NCBI GenBank assembly: GCA_947624245.1
Contig: CANQJL010000006.1
Span: 33,449 to 97,448 of the forward strand
Origin: an uncultured Acetatifactor sp.
GTDB taxonomy: Bacteria; Bacillota; Clostridia; Lachnospirales; Lachnospiraceae
Direction of reading: 5' to 3'
Length of the DNA: 64,000 nt
Positions 42,163-52,075 of the stretch are shown here, piece after piece. The notes under the pieces were generated by a model. That model did no database searches, was not told the DNA's origin, and saw only the letters and a list, made by a program, of their open reading frames with translations. The first letter of the stretch is position 1, and every line of letters begins with the position of its first letter. The translations under genes were made by a program, and so were the position numbers.

Positions 42163-42192
42163 AAAGAGTGGCGCACGCCACTCTTTCTTGGT
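42163..42192 (+). terminator. Possible attenuator hairpin in the rimP leader
   Basis: AAAGAGTGGCG/CGCCACTCTTT stem followed by a weak T-rich tail, 20-50 nt after the expected transcript start and before rimP. It could give autogenous control by NusA. Confidence 0.5.
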
Positions 42193-42234
42193 GTATGGAG
42201 AGTGTGATGCGGCTGCGCATCAAAGGAGGCTGAG

Positions 42235-42699
42235 ATGTCCCGAAGAGAGGATTACGAGGCGCGGACGGAACAGCTGCTTTCGCCCATTGCGGCGGCGAAC
42301 GGCGTATCCGTTTACGATGTGGAATATGTGAAAGAGGGCAGCGACTATTACCTGCGGGCCTATATCGACAAGCCCGGCGGCGTAAATATTCAGGACTGCG
42401 AGAATGTGAGCAGGGCGCTTTCCGACGAGCTGGACCGACTGGATTTTATCCCCGATGCCTATATTCTGGAGGTGAGCAGTCCGGGGCTCGGGCGCGCGCT
42501 GAAGAAAGACAGGCATCTTGAGGCGTCCGTGGGTCAAAAGGTCGTGATAAAGCTCTATCAGCCCGTGGACAAGTGCAAGGAATTCACGGGTACGCTGGAG
42601 AGCTTCGACGCGGAAAACATCGTGATTTGTCAGGAAGAGGGAAAAAGGAGCTTTGCGCGGACCGATATCGCGCTGATCCGCCTAGCATTGGATTTTTGA
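42235..42699 (+). CDS. rimP: Ribosome maturation factor RimP
   Basis: 154 residues, needed for 30S subunit maturation. Motifs are YDVEYVKEGSDYYLRAYIDKPGGV, then YILEVSSPGLGRAL, typical of the RimP N domain, and an SH3-like C domain (GQKVVIKLYQPV, FTGTLESF). AAAGGAGGCTGAG is a strong ribosome site. First gene of the transcription-translation operon, where RimP precedes NusA in most bacteria. Confidence 0.97.
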   Translation: MSRREDYEARTEQLLSPIAAANGVSVYDVEYVKEGSDYYLRAYIDKPGGVNIQDCENVSRALSDELDRLDFIPDAYILEVSSPGLGRALKKDRHLEASVGQKVVIKLYQPVDKCKEFTGTLESFDAENIVICQEEGKRSFARTDIALIRLALDF

Positions 42700-42760
42700 G
42701 AGACAGATAAGAGCAACCGATCAACATAAGTCAGGCGAAAAGGCCGGAATGGAGGAAATG

Positions 42761-43936
42761 ATGAACAAGGAATTGATGGAAGCATTGGATATGCTGGAAA
42801 AGGAGAAGGAAATCAGCAAAGAGACGCTGTTTGAAGCGATTGAGAGCTCTCTGCTCAAGGCGTGCGAGAATCATTTTGGAAAAGCGGACAACGTGCATGT
42901 GGAGATAGATCGCGAGACCTGTGATTTTCTGGTATATGCGGAAAAGGAAGTGGTGAAGAAGGCCGAAGATGTGGAGGATAACTGCCTGCAGATCTCGCTG
43001 GAGGACGCCAAGGAAATATCGCCGAAGGCCAAGGTGGGCGATATGATTCACGTGGAGATCCGTTCCAAGGAGTTCGGCCGTATTGCCACACAGAACGCAA
43101 AGAACGTGATCCTCCAGAAGATCCGCGAGGAGGAGCGCAGCGTGATCTATAATCAGTACTCCGAGAAGGAAAAGGACATTGTCACAGGCGTAGTGCAGCG
43201 CTATGTGGGTAAAAATATCAGTATCAATCTGGGCAAGGCGGACGCTATGCTGAGTGAGAGCGAGCAGGTCAAGAGCGAGGTGTTCCGTCCTACCGAGCGG
43301 ATCAAGGTGTACGTGCTGGAGGTGAAGAACACGCCGAAGGGACCCCGCATCAATGTGAGCCGGACCCATCCGGAGCTGGTAAAGAGACTGTTCGAGTCTG
43401 AGGTGACCGAGATAAAGGACGGCACCGTGGAGATCAGGAGCATTGCAAGAGAGGCGGGCAGCAGGACGAAGATCGCCGTCTGGAGCAACAATCCCAATGT
43501 AGATGCGGTGGGCGCCTGCGTAGGTATGAACGGCGCCAGAGTGAACGCCATCGTGGAGGAGCTGCGGGGCGAAAAGATAGATATCGTCAACTGGGACGAC
43601 AACCCCGGCAATCTGATCCAGAACGCCCTGTCTCCCGCAAAGATCGTTGCCGTGTTCGCGGATCCCGACGAGAAGACGGCCAAGGTGGTAGTGCCCGACT
43701 ATCAGCTCTCTCTGGCAATCGGCAAGGAGGGACAGAATGCGAGACTGGCCGCAAGGCTCACCGGCTATAAGATAGACATCAAGTCGGAGACGCAGGCGAA
43801 GGACGCGCCCGGATTCCGCTACGAGGATTATATGGACGACGAGTACGAGGACGGCGAGTACGAGGAGTATGAGGAATACGAAGAAGGCGCTTATGAGGAG
43901 GGCGAATACTCCGAAGACGCCTCCGATGAGGAGTAA
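42761..43936 (+). CDS. nusA: Transcription termination/antitermination factor NusA
   Basis: About 391 residues. N-terminal RNA polymerase-binding domain (MNKELMEALDMLEKEKEISK), S1 domain (about 130-200, VTGVVQRYVGKNISINLGKA), then KH1 and KH2 (GACVGMNGARVNAIVEELRG; LAIGKEGQNARLAARLTGYK). It lacks the C-terminal repeats of E. coli NusA, as in Firmicutes, and ends in a Glu/Asp/Tyr-rich tail made of EYEE-like repeats. ATG 42761 fits GGAGG best; ATGs at 42749 and 42758 are in frame. Confidence 0.96.
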   Translation: MNKELMEALDMLEKEKEISKETLFEAIESSLLKACENHFGKADNVHVEIDRETCDFLVYAEKEVVKKAEDVEDNCLQISLEDAKEISPKAKVGDMIHVEIRSKEFGRIATQNAKNVILQKIREEERSVIYNQYSEKEKDIVTGVVQRYVGKNISINLGKADAMLSESEQVKSEVFRPTERIKVYVLEVKNTPKGPRINVSRTHPELVKRLFESEVTEIKDGTVEIRSIAREAGSRTKIAVWSNNPNVDAVGACVGMNGARVNAIVEELRGEKIDIVNWDDNPGNLIQNALSPAKIVAVFADPDEKTAKVVVPDYQLSLAIGKEGQNARLAARLTGYKIDIKSETQAKDAPGFRYEDYMDDEYEDGEYEEYEEYEEGAYEEGEYSEDASDEE

Positions 43937-43944
43937 GAAGGCGT

Positions 43945-44217
43945 ATGGCGAAAAAGGTTCCTCTGCGGCAGTGTATCGGCTGCGGTGAGATGAAGGGAAA
44001 AAAGGACATGATGCGCATACTGAGAACGGCCGAGAATGAGATATGCCTGGACGCAACAGGCAAGAAGAACGGCAGAGGCGCATATGTTTGTAGGAGCAGA
44101 GAGTGTCTTGAAAGGGCCAGAAAGAACAAGGGCCTTGAGCGCTCTTTCAAAATGAATATTCCGGATGAGGTGTACGGTCAACTGGAAAGGGAGTTTGAGA
44201 ATCTTGAAGCAGAATAA
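43945..44217 (+). CDS. ylxR: YlxR family protein (RNase P modulator RnpM)
   Basis: 90 residues, DUF448 fold: VPLRQCIGCGEMKGKKDMMR, GRGAYVCRSRECLERARK and NKGLERSF. Family members bind RNA, and the B. subtilis homologue modulates RNase P. The gene lies between nusA and ylxQ, its conserved place. Its last 14 bases overlap the probable TTG start of ylxQ. Confidence 0.95.
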   Translation: MAKKVPLRQCIGCGEMKGKKDMMRILRTAENEICLDATGKKNGRGAYVCRSRECLERARKNKGLERSFKMNIPDEVYGQLEREFENLEAE

Positions 44218-44512
44218 AGTCTATTCGCTTTTAGGCATTGCTATGAGAGGACGCAATCTGGTCAGCGGCGAGTTTCAGACCTTGGAGGCCATTAGAAAAG
44301 GATCCGCCATGCTGGTGATCATTGCAGAGGATGCGTCTGACAACACCAGGAAGTTGTTTTCCGATAAGAGTTCGTTCTATGGCGTTAAGGCGGTCATCTA
44401 TGGGACCAAGGAAGATTTAGGACGGGCGATCGGAAAGGACCCCAGGTCGTCTGTAGGCGTATGTGATGCGGGATTGGCGGATGCGATCATCAAACAACTG
44501 GAGGAGAAATAG
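44204..44512 (+). CDS. ylxQ: L7Ae-family RNA-binding protein YlxQ
   Basis: About 102 residues, an L7Ae/L30e fold that binds kink-turn [37 protein letters not shown] and [20 protein letters not shown] segments are seen. No ATG fits well; TTG 44204 ([10 protein letters not shown]) lies behind GGGAG and overlaps ylxR. An earlier frame-open start at 44165 would add residues unlike the family. Ribosome-associated role inferred from the family. Confidence 0.9.
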   Translation: MKQNKVYSLLGIAMRGRNLVSGEFQTLEAIRKGSAMLVIIAEDASDNTRKLFSDKSSFYGVKAVIYGTKEDLGRAIGKDPRSSVGVCDAGLADAIIKQLEEK

Positions 44513-44543
44513 AAGGCCGCTGGCGGCAGAAATGGAGGAAAGC

Positions 44544-47495
44544 ATGGCGAAAATAAAAGTACATGAGCTTGCTAAGGAGCTGGATAAGCAGAGCAAAGAG
44601 ATATTGAGCTTCTTGCAGGAAAAAGGAATAGAGGCCAAGGCAGCGCAGAGCTCGATCGAGGAGGAGGCGGCGCAGATGGTGCGGAAGGCGTTCGGAAAAG
44701 CATCTGCGGCCAAGAAGGAAGCTGCAGGGGAGAGCGCGGCAGATCAGGAGCCGGCAAAAAAGGCTCCCGCTAAGAAGGCGCCCGCAAAGGAGGAAAAGCA
44801 GGCGGCCGAGCCCGTATCCGCGGGAGAGGAAAAGCAGACAGCCGAGCCCGTATCCGCAGGAGAGGAGAAGCGGGCGGCCGAGCCCGTATCCGCAGGGACG
44901 GAAAAGCCGGAACCTCCTAAGAAGAAAAAGAAGATCATATTTGTGAGCAATCCTCAGAATTCCAAGATGTCAGGGCAGCGGCCCGGTCAGGGCGGCAGAT
45001 TTCAGGGCGGTCAGGGCAGAGGCGGTTACGGTGACGCAAGGCCTCAGATGAACTCGCGTCCCATCAAGCCCCTTACGCCTCCGTCTCCCACGCCCAGCGT
45101 GCAGATGATGCCTTCCAAAAATCAACAGGCAAAGCCCCAGAGCGAGCAGACGGCCAGACCCGCATCTGCGCCCCAGTCCGTCGAGAACGAGCAGGCGCAG
45201 GCATCGAGACCCCAGAGCGCCGGCGTGACGCAGGAGAGGGCGCCCAGAGACGGCCGTGGCACGGACAGCCGCAGTCGTGACGGACGTGTGCAGGGCGGCT
45301 ATCAGGGCAGCAGACCTGAGCGCGGACAGTTCCAGGGAAGAGGAGGCAGCGTCGGAAATGGAAGACCTCAGGCAGACAGAAACAGCGGCAGCTTTCAGAG
45401 AGGCGGCAGACCGGGTGCGGAAGGCACTTCGGGTGATCGGCGCGGTCCGGGCGCTGGTATGGGCAGCGGGCGCGGTTTTGGCGGTGGCGCGCGCGACGGC
45501 CGCGGAAATGGCGGATCGGGAGCCGGATTCAGAGACGGTAGACCGGGCAAGAGCTTTTCTTCGGAGGCTCCCGGCAAGGATACGGAAAAGCGCCGCGAAG
45601 ATGAAAAGCGCCGCGCAAGCAATCAGGACAGAGATAAACGTTCCAGAAAGGATCATATTTACGAGGAGGACGAGGCCGCAAGGAATCGTCCCGGCAGGTT
45701 CATCAAGCCTGAAAAGAAGAAGGAGGAAGTCGTCGAGGAAGTGATCAAAGTGATCACGCTGCCCGAGACCATTACCATCAAAGATCTGGCGGACAAAATG
45801 AAGGTACAGCCCTCCGCCATCGTTAAGAAATTATTCCTGGAAGGCAAGGTCGTGACCGTGAATCAGGAGATCTCCTATGAGGACGCGGAGAATATTGCCA
45901 TGGAATATGAGATCCTCTGCGAAAAGGAAGTTCAGGTGGACGTCATCGAGGAGCTTCTGAAGGAGGACGAGGAAGATGTGAGCGTTATGGAGGAAAGACC
46001 TCCCGTGATCTGTGTAATGGGACACGTTGACCACGGTAAGACCTCCCTGTTGGACGCAATCCGTAAGACGAACGTGATCGACAAGGAGGCCGGCGGCATT
46101 ACGCAGCACATAGGCGCTTATACCGTCAACGTGGGCGACCGCAGGATCACCTTCCTGGATACGCCCGGCCATGAAGCGTTCACCGCCATGCGTATGCGCG
46201 GCGCCAACTCCACAGATATCGCGATTCTGGTGGTGGCTGCGGACGACGGCGTGATGCCGCAGACCATAGAGGCCATCAACCACGCCAAGGCTGCGGGGAT
46301 CGAGATCATTGTGGCCGTCAACAAGATTGATAAGCCCTCCGCCAATATTGACCGTGTAAAGCAGGAGCTGACCGAGTATGAGCTGATTGCTACGGACTGG
46401 GGCGGAAGCACGGAGTTCGTTCCCGTGTCCGCAAAATCGGGAGAGGGCATTGAGACTTTGCTGGAGACCATTCTGCTCACGGCGGATATTTTGGAATTGA
46501 AGGCAAATCCCAAGCGCCGGGCAAGAGGACTGGTGATCGAGGCGGAGCTGGATAAGGGCCGCGGTCCCGTCGCAACGGTTCTGGTGCAAAAGGGTACTCT
46601 CCATGTGGGCGACTTTATTTCCGCAGGCGCATGTCACGGAAAAGTCCGGGCAATGATAGACGATAAGGGAAGAAGAGTAAAAGAGGCGGGTCCCTCCACT
46701 CCCGTGGAGATTCTCGGTCTGAACGACGTGCCCAGCGCGGGCGAGGTGTTCCTGGCCCATGAGAATGACAAGACGGCCAAGTCCTATGCGGATACCTACC
46801 TTGCGCAGAACAAGGAGAGAAAGCTGGAGGAGACCAAGTCCAAGATGTCTCTGGACGATCTGTTCTCGCGGATTCAGGAGGGCAATTTAAAGGAGCTGAA
46901 CCTGATCGTGAAGGCAGACGTACAGGGAAGCGTGGAGGCAGTGAAGCAGTCCCTGCTGAAGCTGTCTAACGAGGAGATCGTGGTAAAGTGTATCCACGGC
47001 GGCGTCGGCGCCATCAACGAGTCTGACGTGACGCTGGCCAGCGCCTCCAACGCCATCATTATCGGCTTCAACGTTCGTCCGGACGCTATGGCAAAAGCCA
47101 CGGCAGAGCGCGAGGGCGTTGACGTGAGACTTTATAAGGTGATCTATCAGGCCATCGAGGATATCGAGGCGGCCATGAAGGGTATGCTGGATCCCATCTT
47201 TGAGGAAAAGGTGATCGGTCACGCGGAGGTACGGCAGATATTCAAAGCGTCTCAGATCGGCAATATCGCGGGAGCTTACGTCACCGACGGTATGTTCCAG
47301 AGAGGCTGCAAGATCAGGATCACCCGAGAGGGCGAGCAGATCTACGACGGCGCGCTGGCTTCCCTGAAGCGATTTAAGGACGACGTGAAGGAAGTCAAGG
47401 AAGGATTTGAGTGCGGCCTTGTGTTCGAGGGATTTGACCGGATTCAGGAGATGGATGTGGTCGAGGCGTATATCATGGTAGAAGTACCGAGGTAG
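44544..47495 (+). CDS. infB: Translation initiation factor IF-2
   Basis: 983 residues. It starts [20 protein letters not shown] (IF2_N) behind ATGGAGGAAAGC. A long disordered linker (about 60-390) follows, with four [13 protein letters not shown] repeats and then a Gly/Arg/Gln-rich stretch. A second IF2_N is at about 410. GTPase motifs are [29 protein letters not shown] and SAKSGEG, followed by domains II-IV. It delivers initiator tRNA to the 30S subunit. Linker length is high for the family. Confidence 0.97.
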   Translation: MAKIKVHELAKELDKQSKEILSFLQEKGIEAKAAQSSIEEEAAQMVRKAFGKASAAKKEAAGESAADQEPAKKAPAKKAPAKEEKQAAEPVSAGEEKQTAEPVSAGEEKRAAEPVSAGTEKPEPPKKKKKIIFVSNPQNSKMSGQRPGQGGRFQGGQGRGGYGDARPQMNSRPIKPLTPPSPTPSVQMMPSKNQQAKPQSEQTARPASAPQSVENEQAQASRPQSAGVTQERAPRDGRGTDSRSRDGRVQGGYQGSRPERGQFQGRGGSVGNGRPQADRNSGSFQRGGRPGAEGTSGDRRGPGAGMGSGRGFGGGARDGRGNGGSGAGFRDGRPGKSFSSEAPGKDTEKRREDEKRRASNQDRDKRSRKDHIYEEDEAARNRPGRFIKPEKKKEEVVEEVIKVITLPETITIKDLADKMKVQPSAIVKKLFLEGKVVTVNQEISYEDAENIAMEYEILCEKEVQVDVIEELLKEDEEDVSVMEERPPVICVMGHVDHGKTSLLDAIRKTNVIDKEAGGITQHIGAYTVNVGDRRITFLDTPGHEAFTAMRMRGANSTDIAILVVAADDGVMPQTIEAINHAKAAGIEIIVAVNKIDKPSANIDRVKQELTEYELIATDWGGSTEFVPVSAKSGEGIETLLETILLTADILELKANPKRRARGLVIEAELDKGRGPVATVLVQKGTLHVGDFISAGACHGKVRAMIDDKGRRVKEAGPSTPVEILGLNDVPSAGEVFLAHENDKTAKSYADTYLAQNKERKLEETKSKMSLDDLFSRIQEGNLKELNLIVKADVQGSVEAVKQSLLKLSNEEIVVKCIHGGVGAINESDVTLASASNAIIIGFNVRPDAMAKATAEREGVDVRLYKVIYQAIEDIEAAMKGMLDPIFEEKVIGHAEVRQIFKASQIGNIAGAYVTDGMFQRGCKIRITREGEQIYDGALASLKRFKDDVKEVKEGFECGLVFEGFDRIQEMDVVEAYIMVEVPR
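44805..44911 (+). repeat. 27-nt in-frame repeats in the infB linker
   Basis: Units of about 30 bp encode [15 protein letters not shown] segments three times (GCCGAGCCCGTATCCGC is the shared core). A slippage-prone, disordered linker. Confidence 0.7.
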
Positions 47496-47504
47496 GAATT
47501 CGGA

Positions 47505-47927
47505 ATGAGAAAGAACAGTGTAAAAAATACCCGAATCAACGGGGAGGTTCAAAAGGTGCTGGCTGAGATCATTCGGGGAGAGATCAAGGACCCCAGGATC
47601 AGCCGGTGGGCCAGCGTGGTGTCTGTGGAGGTCGCTCCGGACTTAAAGAGCTGTAAGGCTTGGATCAGTGTGCTGGGCGACGAGGAGGTCCGCAAGGCGA
47701 CGCTGGAGGGCCTGAAAAGCGCCGAAGGATATATCAGGAGGCAGCTTGCTCAGAAGATCAATCTGAGGAACACTCCCGAGATCACCTTTGTGATGGATCA
47801 GTCCATTGAGTACGGCGTGAATATGTCACGGAAGATCGACGAGGTCATGGCGCAGGATAACGAGAAGGCGCAGGAACGGGAAGCAGCCGCGGACCATACG
47901 GATACGGAACGGGAGGACGCGGACTGA
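47505..47927 (+). CDS. rbfA: Ribosome-binding factor A
   Basis: 140 residues. KH-like fold with RINGEVQKVLAEIIRGEIKD, VVSVEVAPDLKSCKAWISVL, IRRQLAQKINLRNTPEITF. It aids 16S rRNA 5' maturation. A charged tail (REAAADHTDTEREDAD) is variable in the family. Starts 10 bp after infB and is followed by nrnA, the usual order in Clostridia. Confidence 0.96.
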   Translation: MRKNSVKNTRINGEVQKVLAEIIRGEIKDPRISRWASVVSVEVAPDLKSCKAWISVLGDEEVRKATLEGLKSAEGYIRRQLAQKINLRNTPEITFVMDQSIEYGVNMSRKIDEVMAQDNEKAQEREAAADHTDTEREDAD

Positions 47928-47957
47928 CAGTCTGACAGATGAGAGGATTGGGTGTCA

Positions 47958-48911
47958 ATGCGCATGAATTTGTTGGAGGAATGTAAAGGCGCCGCAAGGA
48001 TAGGCATCAGCGGTCATATACGTCCGGACGGGGACTGTGTGGGCTCCGTGCTGAGCCTGCAGATGTATCTTCGGAAATGCCTGCCGGCAGCCAAGGTCAA
48101 AGTCTTTTTGGAGAAGCCTGCGGATATATTCAGCGAGATAAAGGGCTATGACGAGATCGACTCGGATTTTCCGGAGGAGGAGCCCTTCGACGTATTTTTT
48201 GTTCTGGACTGCGGTGCGGACAGGATAGGAGAGGCGGAGAAGTATTTTAGGACGGCGGGAAAGCGGATCAATATCGACCACCACATCAGGGAGGCGGGAA
48301 GCGGGGACGTCAACTGTATCGACCCCGGGATCGGTTCCACCTGTGAGCTGCTCTACGATCTGATGGACGAGGACAGATTTGACCGAGATATCGCGATGGC
48401 GCTCTATATCGGCATCATTCACGACACAGGGGTGTTCCAGTATTCCAACACTACTCCGGAGACGCTTCGGAAAGGGGCGAAGCTGATCGGATACGGGTTT
48501 GATTTTCCCCGTCTGATCAGGGAGACCTTTTACCTCAAGACCTATGTTCAGGCGCAGGTCATGGGGAAGACGCTGACGGAGAGCGTGCGTTTTTTGGACG
48601 ACCGCTGTATCGTGGGCCTGGTGGACCGTGAGACGATGGAGACCTATCATGTGGGTCCGAAGGACATGGACGGCATCGTCAATCAACTGAAAAATATCAA
48701 GGGCGTGGAATGCGCCGTCTTTCTGTATCAGACAGGGGAGCAGGAGTACAAGGTGAGCCTGCGCTCCGACGAGAAAGTGAATGCGGCGCAGGCGGCGGCC
48801 TGTTTCGGAGGAGGCGGACATGCCAGAGCGGCGGGCTGTACCGTGAAGGGCGCTTTCCGCGACTGTGTGGACGCGCTGATTTGCCGCATTGCGGAGCAGC
48901 TGCAGGCCTAA
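47958..48911 (+). CDS. nrnA: DHH phosphoesterase, NrnA type
   Basis: About 317 residues. DHH domain with GHIRPDGDCVGSVLSL, FVLDCGADR and NIDHHIREAGSGD, metal-binding His/Asp sets; DHHA1 domain with FGGGGHARAAGCTV. Family members degrade nanoRNA and dephosphorylate pAp. ATG 47958 follows GGATTGGG; GTG 47952 is open. It sits between rbfA and truB as usual. Confidence 0.94.
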   Translation: MRMNLLEECKGAARIGISGHIRPDGDCVGSVLSLQMYLRKCLPAAKVKVFLEKPADIFSEIKGYDEIDSDFPEEEPFDVFFVLDCGADRIGEAEKYFRTAGKRINIDHHIREAGSGDVNCIDPGIGSTCELLYDLMDEDRFDRDIAMALYIGIIHDTGVFQYSNTTPETLRKGAKLIGYGFDFPRLIRETFYLKTYVQAQVMGKTLTESVRFLDDRCIVGLVDRETMETYHVGPKDMDGIVNQLKNIKGVECAVFLYQTGEQEYKVSLRSDEKVNAAQAAACFGGGGHARAAGCTVKGAFRDCVDALICRIAEQLQA

Positions 48912-48942
48912 GGAGCGCAGAGGTTCGATATAGAGGTTCGAT

Positions 48943-49845
48943 ATGATAAGCGGAATCATTCTTATTGATAAGGAGGCCGGTTTTACCTCCCATGACGTAG
49001 TGGCGAAGCTGCGGGGGATCTGCGGCCAGAAAAAGATCGGACATACGGGAACACTGGACCCCGAAGCGACCGGCGTGCTGCCGGTATGTCTGGGCAGTGC
49101 GACAAGGCTCTGCGACATGCTGACCGACAAGGATAAGGAGTATGTGGCAGAGCTTTTGCTTGGCGTGGAGACGGACACTCAGGACGTCACGGGCACGGTG
49201 CTTGCCCGGAGGGAGGTCGATGTGTCCGAGGCAAAGGTGCGAAGGGTGTGCGCAAGCTTTGAGGGCGAGTATGAGCAGGTGCCGCCCATGTACTCGGCGC
49301 TTAAGGTGAACGGGAAAAAGCTCTGCGATCTGGCGCGGGCGGGCAGGACGGTGGAGCGCAGCGCAAGACCCGTGACGATCAAGGAGCTGGAAATCTTAAA
49401 ATGCGAGCTGCCCGTGGTAAAGATGCGGGTGCTCTGTTCCAAGGGAACATACATCAGGACGCTGTGCGCGGACATCGGCCAAAAGCTTGGCTGCGGCGGG
49501 ACCATGCAGAGCCTGCGAAGAACGGCGGTGGGAGGCTTTCGCCTTGAGGACGCCCTGACGCTGGGCGCGCTGCAGGAGCTGAGAGATGCGGGAAGGCTGA
49601 CAGCTGTGGTCCGCCCCGTTGACAGTGTGTTCGAGGATTGTCCGGCGCTCCATATCGGGAGAGATTTCGGGAAGCTGCTGGAGAACGGGAATCCGATCGC
49701 GCCCGCACAGACAACGGAGCAGGAGTGCCATGCCGCCCACAGATGGGTGCGGTTCTACCGGCAGGACGGAAGCTTTGCCGCAATCTACGCCTATCAGACG
49801 GAGAAACAGAAATATATGCCCGTGAAAATGTTCCTTGACAGATAA
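48943..49845 (+). CDS. truB: tRNA pseudouridine(55) synthase TruB
   Basis: 300 residues. GIILIDKEAGFTSHDVV, and HTGTLDPEATGVLPVCLGSATR with the catalytic Asp, then the conserved YEQVPPMYSALKVNGKK and CSKGTYIRTLCADIG. Makes Psi55 in the T loop of tRNAs. A PUA-like C-terminal part follows. Spacing of 31 bp from nrnA keeps it in the operon. Confidence 0.96.
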   Translation: MISGIILIDKEAGFTSHDVVAKLRGICGQKKIGHTGTLDPEATGVLPVCLGSATRLCDMLTDKDKEYVAELLLGVETDTQDVTGTVLARREVDVSEAKVRRVCASFEGEYEQVPPMYSALKVNGKKLCDLARAGRTVERSARPVTIKELEILKCELPVVKMRVLCSKGTYIRTLCADIGQKLGCGGTMQSLRRTAVGGFRLEDALTLGALQELRDAGRLTAVVRPVDSVFEDCPALHIGRDFGKLLENGNPIAPAQTTEQECHAAHRWVRFYRQDGSFAAIYAYQTEKQKYMPVKMFLDR

Positions 49846-49887
49846 GGGGCCTGTCCTTGCGGACGCACGGGTGGAAAGCGTGATACA

Positions 49888-50820
49888 ATGGAGATTATTG
49901 CAGGTACGGCTAATTTTTATCTGGAAAAAGAAACGGCGGCCGCCATCGGCAAATTTGACGGGGTGCATATCGGCCACAGAAGGCTTCTGGAGGAGATACT
50001 GAACCGTAAAAAGGAAGGTCTGGCCGCCTGTGTGTTTACCTTTGATCCTGCGCCTGCGGTACTTTTCGGAAGTTCCGACGGAAGGGAGCTTACGACCGTG
50101 CAGGAGAAGCGTATGCTCTTTGAGCGCATGGGCGTGGATATTCTGGTGGAATTTCCGCTGACCTTAGAGACGGCCGCCATGTCTCCGGAAAGCTTTGTCA
50201 GGGAGGTGCTGGCGGAGCGAATGCAGGTGTGCTTTCTGGCGGCGGGCCGCGACCTGTCCTTCGGCGCGAAGGGCGCGGGAGATGCGGCGCTGCTGGAGCG
50301 CATGGGACCCTCTCTGGGCTTTCGCACCGAGATCATCGACAAGGTGTGCGCGGACGGACGGGAGGTCAGCTCCACCTACGTTCGGGAACAGGTGGAAGCG
50401 GGAAATATGGAGCTGACGGAAAGACTTCTGGGTATGCCGTACCTGGTGCTGGGAAAGGTGGTGCCGGGCAGACATCTGGGAAGGACGCTGGGCTTTCCCA
50501 CGGTGAATCTGCTTCCGGAAAAGAGCAAACTTCTGCCTCCCTGCGGCGTGTACTTTTCCGAGGTGTGCCTGCAGGGAAAGCGCTGCCGGGCCATCAGCAA
50601 TGTGGGATACAAGCCCACCGTCACCGACGAGCGGATTCTGGGAGTGGAGTCTTATCTGTACGATTTCGATCGGGAGATCTACGGGGAGGACGTGGAGGTG
50701 TATCTCCTCAAATTTCGCAGACCGGAAAGGCGTTTTGACAGCGTGGAGGCGCTGAAGGCGCAGCTTGCGGAGGATATCGCCGCGGGAGCGGAGTATGCGA
50801 AAAAAGAAGGAAAATGTTGA
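49888..50820 (+). CDS. ribF: Bifunctional riboflavin kinase/FAD synthetase
   Basis: 310 residues. N-terminal FAD synthetase with GKFDGVHIGHRRLLEEI, the nucleotidyltransferase site, and FTFDPAP. C-terminal riboflavin kinase with GRTLGFPTVNLLPE and YKPTVTDERILGVESYLYDF. Makes FMN and FAD. AAGCGTGATACA before the ATG is a weak ribosome site. Its stop codon lies inside the -35 element of the following promoter. In related genomes rpsO often follows directly; here two genes intervene. Confidence 0.96.
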   Translation: MEIIAGTANFYLEKETAAAIGKFDGVHIGHRRLLEEILNRKKEGLAACVFTFDPAPAVLFGSSDGRELTTVQEKRMLFERMGVDILVEFPLTLETAAMSPESFVREVLAERMQVCFLAAGRDLSFGAKGAGDAALLERMGPSLGFRTEIIDKVCADGREVSSTYVREQVEAGNMELTERLLGMPYLVLGKVVPGRHLGRTLGFPTVNLLPEKSKLLPPCGVYFSEVCLQGKRCRAISNVGYKPTVTDERILGVESYLYDFDREIYGEDVEVYLLKFRRPERRFDSVEALKAQLAEDIAAGAEYAKKEGKC

Positions 50821-50845
50821 CAGCACTCCCTTTTGTATGTATAAT
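50817..50845 (+). promoter_or_regulatory. Consensus promoter overlapping the ribF stop codon
   Basis: TTGACA (50817-50822) contains the ribF TGA; 17 bp, then TATAAT (50840-50845). The leader of about 100 nt holds a TTCAAGGTG/CACCTTGAA stem and a GGTATC/GATACC stem before the NlpC/P60 gene. Confidence 0.85.
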
Positions 50846-50952
50846 TCAAGGTGAGATGTAACAAAATTGTAATAAATTTGTAACCACCTTGAAATTATTC
50901 AAAGGTATCATTTGCGAAGCCGGCAGGAGAGATACCATAAGAGGGAAAAGAT

Positions 50953-51990
50953 ATGAGATATGCAAAGATAAAAGGGAAAATATTCATTGTATCCGCAGCG
51001 TTCCTCTTTGGTCTGGCACTGGCGCCCATGCGTGTCAGGGCCGCAGAAGGCAGTGCGCTTCAGTCAGGAGGCGTTGCCGCTATTCTGGACAAAGAGCTTA
51101 CAACGGAAGAATATATTCAGGCGGCTGAGGACGCCATAGGCGCTTCTTGGGGCTACACCAATATCGGGGTTGCCAACGTGGAGAGCGGTAATCTCAATGT
51201 CCGTGCCATTCCCTCCACCGAGGGAAAGCTGGTGGGGAAAATGCCCAAGGATTCCGTCTGCGAGGTCCTAGAGGAAGCGGACGGCTGGGCCCAAATCCGC
51301 TCCGGCGAGGTAGAGGGCTATGTCAGCATGGAATATCTGCTGACAGGACCCGATGCGAGACTGAAGGCCAAAGAACTGGTAAAGACCGTGGCCGTTTCTC
51401 AGGAGGACGGCCTGAACGTGCGCGACGAGGCAAGTCTGGACGGCGCGGTGCTGACACAAGTGCCCAAGGGCGAGGAGCTGGAGTACATTGAGAACGTGGG
51501 CGAGTGGGTAAAAGTGTACATCGACGACGAGGAGGCGTACATTTCGGCTCAGTATGTCAATGTGGAGGAAAAGCTGGACACGGCCATCACCATGTCGGAG
51601 CTGCTCTACGGTCAGGGCGTCTCGGATGTGCGCGTGGCAATCGTGGAGTATGCGAAGCAGTTTTTAGGCAATCCCTATGTGTACGGAGGAAGCAGCCTGA
51701 CCAAGGGAACCGACTGCTCCGGATTTACCATGTCCGTGTACAAAAAGTACGGCGTGAGCCTGAACCGCTCCGCCGCCGCTCAGGCAAAGCAGGGGACCAA
51801 GATCAGCAAGAGCGAACTGCAGCCCGGAGACCTTGTGTTCTACGCCGACAGCAGCGGACATATCAACCATGTGGCGCTCTATATCGGCGGTAATCAGGTG
51901 ATCCACGCCAGCAACAAGAGGACCGGCATCAAGATCAGCACGTACAATTACAGGACGCCCGTGAAGTATGTAAGGATACTGCAGGACTGA
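50953..51990 (+). CDS. Secreted SH3-domain NlpC/P60 peptidoglycan hydrolase
   Basis: 345 residues. Signal peptide (KIFIVSAAFLFGLALAPMRVRA). Two bacterial SH3 domains (about 70-130, GNLNVRAIPSTEGKLVGKMP; about 140-200, DGLNVRDEASLDGAVLTQVP) for wall binding. C-terminal NlpC/P60 domain (about 225-345) with catalytic Cys in GTDCSGF, His in HINHVALYIGG, and the third residue in VIHASN. Likely a D,L-endopeptidase in wall turnover. It has its own promoter and structured leader. Confidence 0.93.
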   Translation: MRYAKIKGKIFIVSAAFLFGLALAPMRVRAAEGSALQSGGVAAILDKELTTEEYIQAAEDAIGASWGYTNIGVANVESGNLNVRAIPSTEGKLVGKMPKDSVCEVLEEADGWAQIRSGEVEGYVSMEYLLTGPDARLKAKELVKTVAVSQEDGLNVRDEASLDGAVLTQVPKGEELEYIENVGEWVKVYIDDEEAYISAQYVNVEEKLDTAITMSELLYGQGVSDVRVAIVEYAKQFLGNPYVYGGSSLTKGTDCSGFTMSVYKKYGVSLNRSAAAQAKQGTKISKSELQPGDLVFYADSSGHINHVALYIGGNQVIHASNKRTGIKISTYNYRTPVKYVRILQD

Positions 51991-52075
51991 CGGCGATAAT
52001 TTTGTAGATTTATCAAACCCAGCCCGAAAAAGCTGAATATAGAGTGCCGGAAGTGAAAAAGGGAGAAAGAAGTAC

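Noticed and set aside
50846..50952. c-di-AMP (ydaO) riboswitch before the NlpC/P60 gene
   Set aside because: Position fits, but the leader is too short and the conserved ydaO core sequences are not seen.
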